Of a stretch of DNA of 64,000 nt, positions 1 through 9,066 are shown piece after piece. A model generated the notes under the pieces. It was not told the DNA's origin, searched no databases, and was given only the letters and a program-made list of their open reading frames with translations. The stretch is taken from NCBI RefSeq assembly GCF_001999325.1, contig NZ_MVAR01000026.1, positions 1-64,000 on the forward strand. The letters run 5' to 3'. A program made the translations under genes and the position numbers. Within the stretch, counting starts at the first letter, position 1, and each line of letters begins with the position of its first letter. This DNA comes from Thioalkalivibrio versutus. GTDB lineage: Bacteria; Pseudomonadota; Gammaproteobacteria; Ectothiorhodospirales; Ectothiorhodospiraceae.

Positions 1-1596
1 CCCGGTCATCTTGACGCCCTGGACCAGTGGCTTTTCGACCTTGCTGCGGCGCTCCTGATGCGGATCGCTCTCGTCCTCGGTGGTCTCCACCAGTTCGTGC
101 GAGCCGCGGTCGCTGATCGCCTCTTCGCGTTCGTCGCCGCGCACGCGGCGGACCTCGAAGCGTGGAGTAAGGTACTGCGGGTTGGGGATGATGCTGATGT
201 CGACCTTGTGACGCTCCTCGATGTCGTTGATCGATTCGCGCTTCTCGTTCAGCAGGAAGGTGCCCACGTCGACCGGGACCTGACCCATCACCAGGCCCGT
301 GCGGTCCTTCATCGCCTCTTCCTCGATCAATCGCAGGATCGACAGGGCGAGGGATTCCACGCTACGGATCTGGCCGTGACCCTGGCAGCGCGGGCAGGTG
401 TTCTGGCTGGATTCCCCCAGCGATGAACGCAGGCGCTGGCGCGACATCTCCAGCAGGCCGAAGCGGCTGATGCGCCCGACCTGGACCCGGGCGCGATCCA
501 TCTCCAGCGCTTCGCGCAGGCGGTTTTCGACCTCCCGCTGGTGCTTGTTGGCGTTCATGTCGATGAAATCGATCACGATCAGGCCGCCCAGGTCGCGGAT
601 GCGCAACTGGCGCGCGACTTCTTCCGCCGCCTCCAGGTTGGTGTGGAAGGCGGTCTCCTCGATGTCGCCACCCTTGGTCGAGCGCGCAGAGTTGACGTCG
701 ATGGAGATCAGGGCTTCGGTGTGGTCGATGACCAGCGCACCGCCGGAGGGCAGGGTGACGTCGCGGTCGAATGCGCTCTCGATCTGGCTCTCGATCTGGT
801 AACGATTGAACAGCGGGACCGGGTCGTCGTAGCGCTTGAGCTTGCGCAGGCTGTTGGGCATGACCAGACGAACGAATTCCTCGGCCTGCTGGTAAACGTC
901 GTTGTCATCGATGATGACCTCGCCGACGTCGTTGCGCATGTGGTCGCGCAGGGCGCGGATGATGACGTTGCTTTCCTGGTGGATCAGCGCCGGGGTCTTG
1001 GCCTTTTCCGCCGCTTCGGTGACCGCCGCCCACAGGGCAGTCATGTAATCCAGATCCCACTGGAGCTCTTCGGTGGTACGCCCGACGCCCGCGGTACGGG
1101 CGATTACGCCCATGCCGTCGGGCATCGTCAGTCCGGAGAGTGCGTCACGCAGGGAGGCGCGGTCTTCGCCCTCGATGCGGCGCGAGACTCCACCGGCCTT
1201 CGGGTTGTTGGGCATCAGGACCAGATAACGGCCGGCCAGGCTGATGTAGGTAGTCAGCGCGGCACCCTTGTTGCCGCGCTCTTCCTTTTCCACCTGGACG
1301 AGGAGTTCCGTGCCTTCCTTCAGGAAGTCGCGGATTGGCTTGTCGCTGTCGGCAGGGGCGCCAACCGCGGAATGAGCGATCTCCTTGAACGGGAGGAAGC
1401 CGTGGCGATCAGCACCAAAGTTGACGAACGCGGCCTCCAGGCTCGGTTCGACGCGGGTGATCTTGGCCTTGTAGATGTTCGCCTTTTTGCGTTCGCGCGA
1501 AGGCAGTTCGATATCCAGGTCGTACAGCCGCTGGCCGTCGACCATGGCGACCCGCAACTCTTCCGGCTGCGTGGCATTGATCAGGATGCGTTTCAT
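1..1596 (-). CDS. rne: Ribonuclease E (N-terminal catalytic part, truncated by window edge)
   Basis: Endoribonuclease that starts mRNA decay and processes rRNA and tRNA, normally the membrane-associated scaffold of the RNA degradosome. The reading frame is open from an ATG at 1594-1596 to base 1, giving 532 codons. It begins [14 protein letters not shown], the family's typical start. The segment [16 protein letters not shown], around residue 350, carries the active-site aspartate region. A CPRCQGHG Zn-link motif lies near residue 400, as expected for the dimer-of-dimers zinc site. The last visible residues enter the charged linker, so the catalytic domain is complete and the C-terminal scaffold lies outside. 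It is divergent from rluC, the same arrangement as in enteric bacteria. Identification is firm; whether the scaffold half is present cannot be seen. Confidence 0.97.
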   Translation of the reverse strand, partial: MKRILINATQPEELRVAMVDGQRLYDLDIELPSRERKKANIYKAKITRVEPSLEAAFVNFGADRHGFLPFKEIAHSAVGAPADSDKPIRDFLKEGTELLVQVEKEERGNKGAALTTYISLAGRYLVLMPNNPKAGGVSRRIEGEDRASLRDALSGLTMPDGMGVIARTAGVGRTTEELQWDLDYMTALWAAVTEAAEKAKTPALIHQESNVIIRALRDHMRNDVGEVIIDDNDVYQQAEEFVRLVMPNSLRKLKRYDDPVPLFNRYQIESQIESAFDRDVTLPSGGALVIDHTEALISIDVNSARSTKGGDIEETAFHTNLEAAEEVARQLRIRDLGGLIVIDFIDMNANKHQREVENRLREALEMDRARVQVGRISRFGLLEMSRQRLRSSLGESSQNTCPRCQGHGQIRSVESLALSILRLIEEEAMKDRTGLVMGQVPVDVGTFLLNEKRESINDIEERHKVDISIIPNPQYLTPRFEVRRVRGDEREEAISDRGSHELVETTEDESDPHQERRSKVEKPLVQGVKMTG

Positions 1597-2031
1597 GCAT
1601 TGGACTCGGTAGGGCGTCCTGGCGTCCGGCGGGGAAGATCGGGGTCCGGGGTGCGGCGATCGAGCGGCGGCACGGCAACGCTTGCGCACGCGTGCTCGCA
1701 GCGGCGGCGCGTAGCACAAGCCAACGCGCCAGCCAGGTGTTCACCAGCAACCACGGGATCAGTCGCCTGCGGGAGGCGTAGCCGGGGAGACAGGACTGGG
1801 TTAGAAGAAATAGCGTCACAGTGTCGCTTTGTGGCGATGGCCCTTCGACCGGAGGCTGCGTTCAGCCTGTGGATCGAAGCGGCGGGTGATTCGAGGCGCG
1901 TTGCAGGCGTAGCACAGCAACGTACCGTGGGCCAATGTAGGGCATAACCCCCCGTCCGGGCAAGTTTTTCCGCCCGCAAGGGGGATGGGTGCAGTAGCCC
2001 GGTGAGCGCGGCTCCGGTAGCATCCCGCGCC
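1597..2031. promoter_or_regulatory. Divergent rne/rluC intergenic region, probable long rne leader
   Basis: There are 435 bases without a convincing gene between the divergent rne and rluC starts. In enteric bacteria the rne mRNA has a long structured 5' leader through which RNase E limits its own synthesis, so a leader of similar size here is plausible. I could not identify a strong sigma-70 promoter or the conserved enteric hairpins by eye. On the minus strand a weak TTGCCC-N18-TACATT pair occurs near 1936-1965. Only the absence of a gene and the gene arrangement are seen; the regulatory role is inferred. Confidence 0.4.
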
Positions 2032-3012
2032 ATGAAAGCAACGCGCGAACCCTCCGGCCCACGTACCTTCCAGGTCACCGAGCGTGGTGACGGTCAGCGG
2101 CTCGACAACTTCCTGCTCCGCGAACTGAAGGGCGTGCCCAAGGGCCTGATCTACCGCCTGGTCCGTCAGGGTGCCGTGCGGGTGGATGGGCGCCGGGCCA
2201 AGGCCCACAAGCGCCTGGCGGTCGGCAACGAGGTCCGGGTGCCGGATCTGGATCGACCGGAGGTGGCCAGCAGCGAGATCCCGCCGAAGGTACTGGACCG
2301 GTTGCGTCGGGCGATTATCCACGAGGATGACGATGTGCTGGTGCTGGACAAGCCGTCCGGCCTGGCGGTGCACGGCGGGAGCGGGCTGGCGTTTGGCATT
2401 ATCGAGGCGATGCGCCAGTTACGGCCGGATATCGAGCTGGAACTGGGGCACCGCCTGGATCGCGAGACCAGTGGCTGCCTGCTGCTGGCCAAGCGCCGCT
2501 CGGCGCTGCAAGAGTTCCATGCCGCGTTGCGTGAAGGGCGGGTCGAGAAGCGCTACCTGGCGCTGCTGGTGGGGCAGTTCGCGGGCGGACAGACCATCGA
2601 ATGCGATGCCCCGGTCGCCAGTGGCCGACAGGAAGACGGCCGCCGCCGGATGCGTGCGGGCGAGACCGACAGCGACGGGCCGCGGGCACGGGAAGCCCGG
2701 AGCGTCTTTGTGCCGCTGGAGGCGCACGGTGCCTTCCAGTTGGCGGGGGTGAAGATCGGGACCGGCCGCACGCACCAGATTCGCGTCCACGGTCAGTCGA
2801 TCGGCCATCCGGTGGGGGGCGATCACGACTACGGCTTGCCGGATGCCAATCGCAGCCTGCGGCGCCATGGGCTGAAACGGCTGTTCCTGCACGCACAGGC
2901 ACTGGCATACCAGTCGGCGGACGGCGAGCGACATATCTTCTCCGCCCCGTTGCCGGACGAGCTGACCGCGGTGCTCGCGAGCCTGGATGCCGGAGGCGAG
3001 GACGACGCATGA
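2032..3012 (+). CDS. rluC: 23S rRNA pseudouridine synthase RluC
   Basis: Converts uridines of 23S rRNA (955, 2504 and 2580 in E. coli numbering) to pseudouridine. From the ATG at 2032 the protein is 326 aa, close to the family norm of about 320. An N-terminal S4 RNA-binding domain (GQRLDNFLLRELKGVPKG onward) is followed by the RluA-type synthase domain. That domain contains the catalytic motif HRLDRETSG with its conserved Asp, and RTHQIRVH near the C-terminus. A longer frame from a GTG at 2002 exists, but the added residues look unlike the family. The stop overlaps the next gene by ATGA, so the two are probably cotranscribed. Confidence in family is high; assignment as RluC rather than a paralogue rests on the rne neighbourhood. 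Confidence 0.93.
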   Translation: MKATREPSGPRTFQVTERGDGQRLDNFLLRELKGVPKGLIYRLVRQGAVRVDGRRAKAHKRLAVGNEVRVPDLDRPEVASSEIPPKVLDRLRRAIIHEDDDVLVLDKPSGLAVHGGSGLAFGIIEAMRQLRPDIELELGHRLDRETSGCLLLAKRRSALQEFHAALREGRVEKRYLALLVGQFAGGQTIECDAPVASGRQEDGRRRMRAGETDSDGPRAREARSVFVPLEAHGAFQLAGVKIGTGRTHQIRVHGQSIGHPVGGDHDYGLPDANRSLRRHGLKRLFLHAQALAYQSADGERHIFSAPLPDELTAVLASLDAGGEDDA

Positions 3013-3704
3013 TGACCCCGTTGCTGCCACCGGAGGAGGGCGACCTGCGCCTGGTTGTGTTTGACTGGGATGGAACGCTGATGGACTCGCCTCGCCGGAT
3101 CGTGCACTGCCTGCAGCGTGCGGCGAAGGATACCGGTGCCCCGGTGCGGGACGAGGCGACGCTGCGCAATATTATCGGGCTCGGGGTTCAGGCAGCGGTC
3201 CGCGAGCTCTACCCGGACGCCGATGATGCCTTCGTGCAGCACTTTTCCGACACCTATCGCGAGTGTTATCTGGCGGCTGACGATGCCCCGGAGACCCCGC
3301 TGTTCGCCGGCGTGAGCGACCTGCTCGACTGGCTGGATGCGCGCGAGATCCTGCTGGCCGTGGCGACCAGCAAATCGCGACGGGGACTGGACCAGGCCCT
3401 GGAGGCGACCGGTCTGGGCAGGTACTTCATGGCAACCGCCACGGGCGATGAATACCCGTCGAAGCCGAATCCGTCCATGCTCCAGTCCGTGATGGGGCGC
3501 GCGGGGGTGGAACCGGCCCGCACGCGCATGGTCGGTGATAGCGTTTATGATCTCGAAATGGCGCGGCATGCTGGAGTACCGGCCGTGGCTGTCACCCACG
3601 GGGTGCATTCGCCGGAACGCCTGAGTGACGAATCCCCCCTGGCCTTGCAGCCGGATCTGGAATCGCTGCTTGAGGCGTTCCGGCGGGCTGAAGGTACAAC
3701 TTAG
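3009..3704 (+). CDS. HAD-IA family phosphatase (phosphoglycolate phosphatase-like)
   Basis: A haloacid dehalogenase superfamily hydrolase of 231 aa, probably acting on a small phosphorylated metabolite or nucleotide. Motif I is FDWDGTLMDS, with nucleophile Asp19 and acid/base Asp21. Motif II is VATSKS, the motif III lysine lies in SKPNP, and motif IV is GDSVYDLEMA. A helical cap follows motif I, the type I (Gph/YjfH-like) arrangement. Its ATG overlaps the rluC stop by ATGA; a second ATG directly after is an equally possible start. The pairing with rluC is common in gammaproteobacteria, but the substrate cannot be read from the sequence. Confidence 0.88.
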   Translation: MMTPLLPPEEGDLRLVVFDWDGTLMDSPRRIVHCLQRAAKDTGAPVRDEATLRNIIGLGVQAAVRELYPDADDAFVQHFSDTYRECYLAADDAPETPLFAGVSDLLDWLDAREILLAVATSKSRRGLDQALEATGLGRYFMATATGDEYPSKPNPSMLQSVMGRAGVEPARTRMVGDSVYDLEMARHAGVPAVAVTHGVHSPERLSDESPLALQPDLESLLEAFRRAEGTT

Positions 3705-3717
3705 AAAAGGAATGACG

Positions 3718-4683
3718 ATGGGCTGGGCGAACGAGAACAAACCGGGCTGGGAACGCGAGGCCCTGGAGAATCTGGTCCAGGCACAGGTGATCGAGCAACG
3801 CCGGGCCCGACGCTGGGGCATCTTCTTCAAGCTGTTGTTCTTCTTCTACCTGGTCGCGCTGCTGATCCTGGTGCGCGGCGGCGATCTGGGGCTTTCGGGG
3901 ATGTTCGAGAGCGAACGCGAGCCCACCGAACACGTGGCCGTGGTCGAAGTCGAGGGGCTGATTGCCTCCAGCGCGGCGGCCAATGCCGAGGACATCTCCA
4001 AGGTGCTGAAAGAGGCCTTCGAGGCGGCTGGCACCCAGGCGGTAATGCTGCGTATCAACAGCGGGGGCGGAAGCCCGGTGCAGGCCGCCAACGTGCACGA
4101 CGAGATCCTGCGGCTAAAGGAGAAGCACGCGGATATCCCCGTGTATGCGGTCATTGGGGATGTGGGCGCCTCGGCGGCCTATTACATCGCGGTAGCGGCG
4201 GACGAGATCTATGCCAGCCAGGCCAGCATGGTGGGTTCGATCGGCGTGCGCATGGACAGCTTCGGGCTCGTGGATCTGATCGACAACATCGGTGTGGAAC
4301 GACGGCTGTTTACCGCCGGCGAGAACAAGGGGTTCCTGGACCCGTTCCTGCCCTTGGACGATGACCATGTGAATCACCTCGACGGGGTGCTGCAGGGCGT
4401 GCACGAGCAGTTCGTGGACGTGGTGCGTGCCGGTCGTGGCGATCGCCTGGTCGAACGCGACGATCTGTTCAACGGCCTGATCTGGACGGGCGATCGATCG
4501 GTAGAGCTCGGCCTGATCGATGGCATCGGCACGGACCGCAGCGTGGCGCGCGACGTGATCGGTGTGGAGAAGATGGTGGAGTTCAAGCCGCGGCGCAGTG
4601 CGCTGCAGTTGCTGTTCGAAGACCTCGGCATGGCGGCCTTCCAGCAATGGATGAGCTGGGAGACCACGCCGCAGTGGCGCTGA
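3718..4683 (+). CDS. S49 family serine peptidase, short SppA type (signal peptide peptidase)
   Basis: Inner-membrane peptidase thought to degrade cleaved signal peptides on the periplasmic side. One transmembrane helix (about residues 35-53, LLFFFYLVALLILV) is followed by a single S49 domain. The catalytic serine is Ser152 in DVGASAAYY and the likely general-base lysine is Lys204 in GENKG, with GSIGV between them. At 321 aa it is the half-length, single-domain form, not the duplicated 67-kDa SppA. I chose the ATG at 3718 because the purine-rich GAAAAGGA upstream is correctly spaced for it; an in-frame ATG at 3712 sits too close. It is 13 bases after the HAD gene, so rluC-HAD-S49 looks like one operon. 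Confidence 0.9.
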   Translation: MGWANENKPGWEREALENLVQAQVIEQRRARRWGIFFKLLFFFYLVALLILVRGGDLGLSGMFESEREPTEHVAVVEVEGLIASSAAANAEDISKVLKEAFEAAGTQAVMLRINSGGGSPVQAANVHDEILRLKEKHADIPVYAVIGDVGASAAYYIAVAADEIYASQASMVGSIGVRMDSFGLVDLIDNIGVERRLFTAGENKGFLDPFLPLDDDHVNHLDGVLQGVHEQFVDVVRAGRGDRLVERDDLFNGLIWTGDRSVELGLIDGIGTDRSVARDVIGVEKMVEFKPRRSALQLLFEDLGMAAFQQWMSWETTPQWR

Positions 4684-4713
4684 GGCGCGCTGCCCGGCCT
4701 CCCAGTCTGCGGG

Positions 4714-5391
4714 TCAGCTGCGATCGATGCGGGTGACGCGGGCGATCATGCCGATCACCGGATGGTCCAGGTAGAACAGTTCGTCGCCGGAGTTCATGCG
4801 CTGGCTGCCGCGTACCGTTATCGCGCGCGGCGGCTGGTCCCCCTGCGGATCCTCGACGTGGTAGATCAGGTCGGTCTCCAGGTGCAGGAATCGCCCCACC
4901 CAGATACGCAGTCGGCCCTCCAGCTCGAAGCGTTCGTCCTGTTCCTCCATCAGCGGACGCGGCATCCGGTCGGCCTCGTCGCGCAGAAGATCACGCGTAC
5001 CGATTCGCCGTCCCTGCTGCACGCGCAGCCAGGGGGCGGAGGCGTGGTCGCGTCCAGTCTGATCCCAGGCCAGGCTCGCCAGGATGCGCCCGGCGCCGGA
5101 GTCCTCCACCCGGCGTACCACGCGCTGCAGTTCAAAGCCCCTGCGTGAGTCGCGATAGATCCGCCCGCCCAGTTCGGATTCGCCGAGCATGGCCTCGCGC
5201 GGCGCGGCGAGCTCCATCTGCAGCCGACGGCTCTCGTCCGTGCGATGCTCGAAGATCACCAGTTCGATGCGATACTGGCGTCCGGCCTGTGCCAGGGCCG
5301 GTCCCGTGGCGCCAGCCAGGGGCAGGGCGGCCAGCCCGCCCAGCAGGCGGCGTCGAAGGGGGTTGTGGGGTTCGGATGGGTCGTTGCGCAT
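4714..5391 (-). CDS. CsiV-family secreted protein
   Basis: A 225-aa exported protein of the CsiV type, a family reported to bind peptidoglycan and often encoded beside mfd in gammaproteobacteria. The N-terminus has a basic stretch with RRRLLGG, a hydrophobic core and an AxA-like cleavage region near ALAQA, so it is a signal peptide. The arginines resemble a Tat signal but the consensus is incomplete. The mature part opens with YRIELVIFEHRTDESR, matching the family's 'vEvivFrr' start, and ends with a domain containing HVEDPQGDQPPRAITVRG. Its ATG follows the mfd stop immediately (TGAATG), so translation is probably coupled. Function is inferred from family and context only. Confidence 0.75.
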   Translation of the reverse strand: MRNDPSEPHNPLRRRLLGGLAALPLAGATGPALAQAGRQYRIELVIFEHRTDESRRLQMELAAPREAMLGESELGGRIYRDSRRGFELQRVVRRVEDSGAGRILASLAWDQTGRDHASAPWLRVQQGRRIGTRDLLRDEADRMPRPLMEEQDERFELEGRLRIWVGRFLHLETDLIYHVEDPQGDQPPRAITVRGSQRMNSGDELFYLDHPVIGMIARVTRIDRS

Positions 5392-8300
5392 TCAGGCGGC
5401 CTGTTGTTCGGGGCTGATGGTGTTCAAGAGGCGCAGGACGGCCTGCGCCCGAGCCTCCAGTGTCTCCATCGGCGCAAAGAAGCGGAAGGCCTTCTGGCCA
5501 TCCAGTTTGTACATTTGCGGATCGGATTGCACCAGCTGGATCAGGGCCGCGATGTCCAGATTGGGACTCGGGCCAAAAACCAGGCGTCCGCCAGCAGGGC
5601 CCAGTTCCAGCTTGCGTATCCCGAGCGGGGTCAGCTTCAGCCGCAGACGGGCGGCCTCGAACAGGGCCTTGGCCGGGTCCGGAAGCAGGCCGAAACGGTC
5701 CACCAGTTCGACTTCAAGCTCGCGAAGGGCATCGGAGGTCGGTGCGCTGCTGATGCGCTTGTAGAGGATCAGCCGGGTGTGCACGTCGGGTACGTAGTCG
5801 CCCGGGAGCAGGGCGGGAAGGCCCAGTTCCACCTCGGTCCCGGTAGCCGCGGGCCCTTCGAGTTCCGGCATATTGCCGGAGCGCAGGGCATTCACGGCGC
5901 GGTTGAGCAGGTCGTTGTACATCGAGAATCCGACCTCGTGGATCTGCCCGCTCTGCTCGTCGCCGAGCAGCTCGCCGGCACCCCGAATCTCCAGGTCGTG
6001 GCTGGCCAGGGTGAAGCCCACGCCCAGGTCCTCCAGCGATGCGATGGCCTCCAGCCGTTTCTTGGCATCGGCGGACATGGCCTTCTCAGGCGGGGTGATC
6101 AGGTAGGCGTAGGCGCGGTGGTGTGAACGCCCGACGCGGCCACGCAACTGGTGCATCTGTGCCAGGCCCAGCTTGTCCGCACGGTTCATTATGATGGTGT
6201 TCGCGGTGGGGACGTCGATGCCGGTCTCGATGATGGTGGTGCACACCAGGATGTTGTAGCGCCGGTGATAGAAGTCGAGCATCACCTGTTCCAGTTCGCG
6301 TTCGCGCATCTGCCCGTGGGCAATGCCGACCCGTGCCCCGGGCAACAGCTCCTGCAGGCCCTGGGCAGTGCGTTCGATGGTGTTGACCTCGTTGTGCACG
6401 AAGTACACCTGGCCCCCGCGCCGGATCTCGCGCAGGCAGGCCTCCTGGATGATGGCGTCGTTCCATTCGTTGACGAAGGTCTTGATCGCCAGGCGGTCGC
6501 GCGGTGGTGTGGTGATCACCGACAGATCGCGCAGGCCGGCCAGGGCCATGTTCAGGGTGCGCGGGATCGGCGTGGCGGTCAGCGTGAGCATGTCGACCTC
6601 GGCGCGCATCTTCTTCAGCGCCTCCTTGTGGCGCACGCCAAAGCGCTGTTCCTCGTCGACGATCACCAGGCCGAGGTTGGAGAAGTCCAGGTTGGCCTGC
6701 AGCAGCTTGTGGGTGCCGATCACGATGTCGACCTTGCCGTCTTTCAGGCCCTCCAGTACCGCGGCCTGCTGCTTGGCGCTGCGAAAGCGTGACAGCGACT
6801 CGATGTGGACTGGCCAGTCGGCGAAGCGGTCGGTGAAGTTCTGGTGGTGCTGCTGGGCGAGCAGGGTGGTCGGGACCAGGACCACGACCTGCTTGTTGTT
6901 CTGCACCGCGACGAAAGCGGCGCGCATCGCGACCTCGGTCTTGCCGAAGCCCACGTCGCCACAGATCACGCGATCCATGGGGCGGGTGTCGGCCATGTCC
7001 GCGAGCACGGCGTCGATGGCCTGTTGCTGATCCAGGGTCTCCTCGAACGGGAACCCGGCGGCGAAGGCGTGATACTCGGCGGTGTCGGTAGCGAAGACCG
7101 TGCCCTGTTTCGCCGCGCGCCGGGCATGAATATCGAGCAGTTCGACGGCCACGTCCCGCGCCTTTTCCGCCGCCTTCTTGCGCGCCTTGCCCCATTGCTC
7201 GCTGCCGAGCCGGTGCAGGGGGGCGTGCTCGGCATCCGCGCCGGTATACCGGCTGATGAGGTGCAGCGAGGACACGGGGACATAGAGCTTGGCCTCGTCG
7301 GCGTACTCGAGCGTCAGGAACTCCGAAGGCTGGCCGTTGAAGTCCAGGGTCTGCAGCCCGAGATAACGGCCGACGCCCTGTTCCTCGTGGACCACCGGTG
7401 CACCGATGGTCAGGTCGCTGAGGTTCTGGATGACCGCGTCTGCGTCCCGCGTGGTGCGGTTGCGTCCGCGGGTCTGGCGCGCGCGTTCTCCGAGCAGGGC
7501 GGCCTCGGGGGCGACGGCCACACCCTCGGGCAGCACAAAGCCCTCGCCGAGCGCGGCCACGGTGACGTACAGGCCGGGTTCGGCGGTGAGGAAGGCGTCC
7601 CAGTCGTCCACGGCATGATGGGGTACGGCCTGGTCCCGCAACAGCGTCAGCAGGGCCTCGCGGCGACCGGCGGATTCCGCGGTCAGGAGCACGCGCTGTT
7701 GCCCCTCGACAAAGACCTTCAGGGGCTGGGCTGGATCGTCGCGGCCCTGCTGCATGCCGAGTTCCGGCAGCGCGTCGCAGGCAAATGCGATGTCCGCGCC
7801 GCGTCCCGCGGGGAGCGGGGCGGCCGGGTCGCCCAAGGCAATGCCGGAGTGCTCGCGCAGTGCGCCGGCCAGGCCGTCGACGTCCAGGTAGAGCCGTTCG
7901 GGCGGCAGCAGCGGTCGATCATACTGATGGCTGAGCTGTTCAAAGCGGTCATGGATCTCCTGGGCGAACTCCTCGGCTGCCCCGGCGATGTTGCCGACCT
8001 GCACCATCTGGACCTCGGGGCAGTAGTCGAACACCGTGTCCATGCCCTCGAAGAACAGCGGCAGGTAGGCCTCGATACCCGGCGGGACCAGGCCCTCGCT
8101 GATGTCGCGGTAGATCGGGTGCTTGGCGGGATCGCCTGAGAAATGCGCCCGGTAGCGGGTGCGGAATTCGCTGATGGAGGTATCGTTCAGCGGGAATTCG
8201 TGGCTGGGCAGGATCTCCAGTCGCTCGACCTTTTCGGTGGAGCGCTGCGACTCGGGGTCGAAGCGGCGCAGGGAGTCGATCTCGTCATCCAGGAACTCGA

Positions 8301-8862
8301 TGCGCACGGGTTCGTCCGCGCCCATCGGAAACAGGTCGAGAATCTCCCCGCGGGCGGCGAATTCGCCATGGCTGATGACCTGCTGAACGGCGCTGTACCC
8401 GGCCTCGGTGAGGTTCTCGCGCAGGGTCATGCGGTCCAGGCGCTGGCCGGTTTGCAGCGAAAGGCCCTGGGTGGTCAGCCAGTCGCGCGGCGGCAGGCGC
8501 TGCATCAGGGTCGAGACCGGCATCAACACGATCCCGCGTTCCAGCCCCGGCAGGTGGTACAGCGTGCGCAGGCGTTCGGAGATGATGTCCTCGTGCGGGG
8601 AGAAGACATCGAACGGCAGGGTCTCCCAGTCCGGCAGGCGCAGCAGCGGCAGGTCGTGGTCGCCGGCGAAGAACTCCCACTCTTCCTGCCAGCGGTCGGC
8701 CGCCTCGTTGGATTCCGTGATCACCAGAAGTGGCCGGGCGAACTCGCCGGCGTTCCGCGAAAGTGCGAGCGTCGCCGCCGAGGCATTGAGCCCCGACCAC
8801 ACCTCGAAGCCGGAGCCGGGGAGGCGGCCGGGATGGAGCGGGTTGCGCCGTTGTTCGGACAT
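5392..8862 (-). CDS. mfd: Transcription-repair coupling factor Mfd
   Basis: ATP-driven translocase that removes RNA polymerase stalled at lesions and recruits UvrA. It is 1156 aa, very close to the E. coli length. An N-terminal UvrB-like module is followed by the RNA-polymerase-interacting domain (around LTIGAPVVHEEQGVGRYLGL), then a RecG-like superfamily 2 motor. The motor shows Walker A GDVGFGKTE near residue 635, DEEQ in VIVDEEQRFGVRHKE near 736, TATPIPRTL, and the translocation-domain HQLRGRVGRS motif. A C-terminal TRCF domain ends the protein. uvrB, its functional partner in nucleotide excision repair, lies 32 kb away in this window. A TATAAT lies about 40 bases upstream of the start. 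Very secure. Confidence 0.98.
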   Translation of the reverse strand: MSEQRRNPLHPGRLPGSGFEVWSGLNASAATLALSRNAGEFARPLLVITESNEAADRWQEEWEFFAGDHDLPLLRLPDWETLPFDVFSPHEDIISERLRTLYHLPGLERGIVLMPVSTLMQRLPPRDWLTTQGLSLQTGQRLDRMTLRENLTEAGYSAVQQVISHGEFAARGEILDLFPMGADEPVRIEFLDDEIDSLRRFDPESQRSTEKVERLEILPSHEFPLNDTSISEFRTRYRAHFSGDPAKHPIYRDISEGLVPPGIEAYLPLFFEGMDTVFDYCPEVQMVQVGNIAGAAEEFAQEIHDRFEQLSHQYDRPLLPPERLYLDVDGLAGALREHSGIALGDPAAPLPAGRGADIAFACDALPELGMQQGRDDPAQPLKVFVEGQQRVLLTAESAGRREALLTLLRDQAVPHHAVDDWDAFLTAEPGLYVTVAALGEGFVLPEGVAVAPEAALLGERARQTRGRNRTTRDADAVIQNLSDLTIGAPVVHEEQGVGRYLGLQTLDFNGQPSEFLTLEYADEAKLYVPVSSLHLISRYTGADAEHAPLHRLGSEQWGKARKKAAEKARDVAVELLDIHARRAAKQGTVFATDTAEYHAFAAGFPFEETLDQQQAIDAVLADMADTRPMDRVICGDVGFGKTEVAMRAAFVAVQNNKQVVVLVPTTLLAQQHHQNFTDRFADWPVHIESLSRFRSAKQQAAVLEGLKDGKVDIVIGTHKLLQANLDFSNLGLVIVDEEQRFGVRHKEALKKMRAEVDMLTLTATPIPRTLNMALAGLRDLSVITTPPRDRLAIKTFVNEWNDAIIQEACLREIRRGGQVYFVHNEVNTIERTAQGLQELLPGARVGIAHGQMRERELEQVMLDFYHRRYNILVCTTIIETGIDVPTANTIIMNRADKLGLAQMHQLRGRVGRSHHRAYAYLITPPEKAMSADAKKRLEAIASLEDLGVGFTLASHDLEIRGAGELLGDEQSGQIHEVGFSMYNDLLNRAVNALRSGNMPELEGPAATGTEVELGLPALLPGDYVPDVHTRLILYKRISSAPTSDALRELEVELVDRFGLLPDPAKALFEAARLRLKLTPLGIRKLELGPAGGRLVFGPSPNLDIAALIQLVQSDPQMYKLDGQKAFRFFAPMETLEARAQAVLRLLNTISPEQQAA

Positions 8863-8901
8863 GGGCCTGTTGTTCGGTCGGGAGGGGCGGAAAGGGCCGC
8901 G

Positions 8902-8907
8902 ATTATA
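8902..8907 (-). promoter_or_regulatory. Candidate -10 element for mfd
   Basis: Read on the minus strand, a perfect TATAAT lies 40 bases upstream of the mfd ATG. No good -35 hexamer occurs 16-18 bases further upstream, so it would need an activator or be a weak promoter. Only the -10 match is seen; promoter activity is inferred. Confidence 0.4.
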
Positions 8908-9066
8908 CGGATTCCGCCTGACGGGTGCGCGTGAGCCAGAGGACGCCCTGACGAATCGGTTTGTGCTGTGTGAGGCTGAAGGGCGTTTTTGCGGCGGAGG
9001 GCATGGAGATCACGGAGAAGGCCGGGGATTACCTGGGGCGGATCGCGCTAGTGGGTGTTGATCACC

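Noticed and set aside
541-1947. 468-codon plus-strand frame opposite rne
   Set aside because: The minus-strand reading is RNase E with its active site and Zn-link motif.
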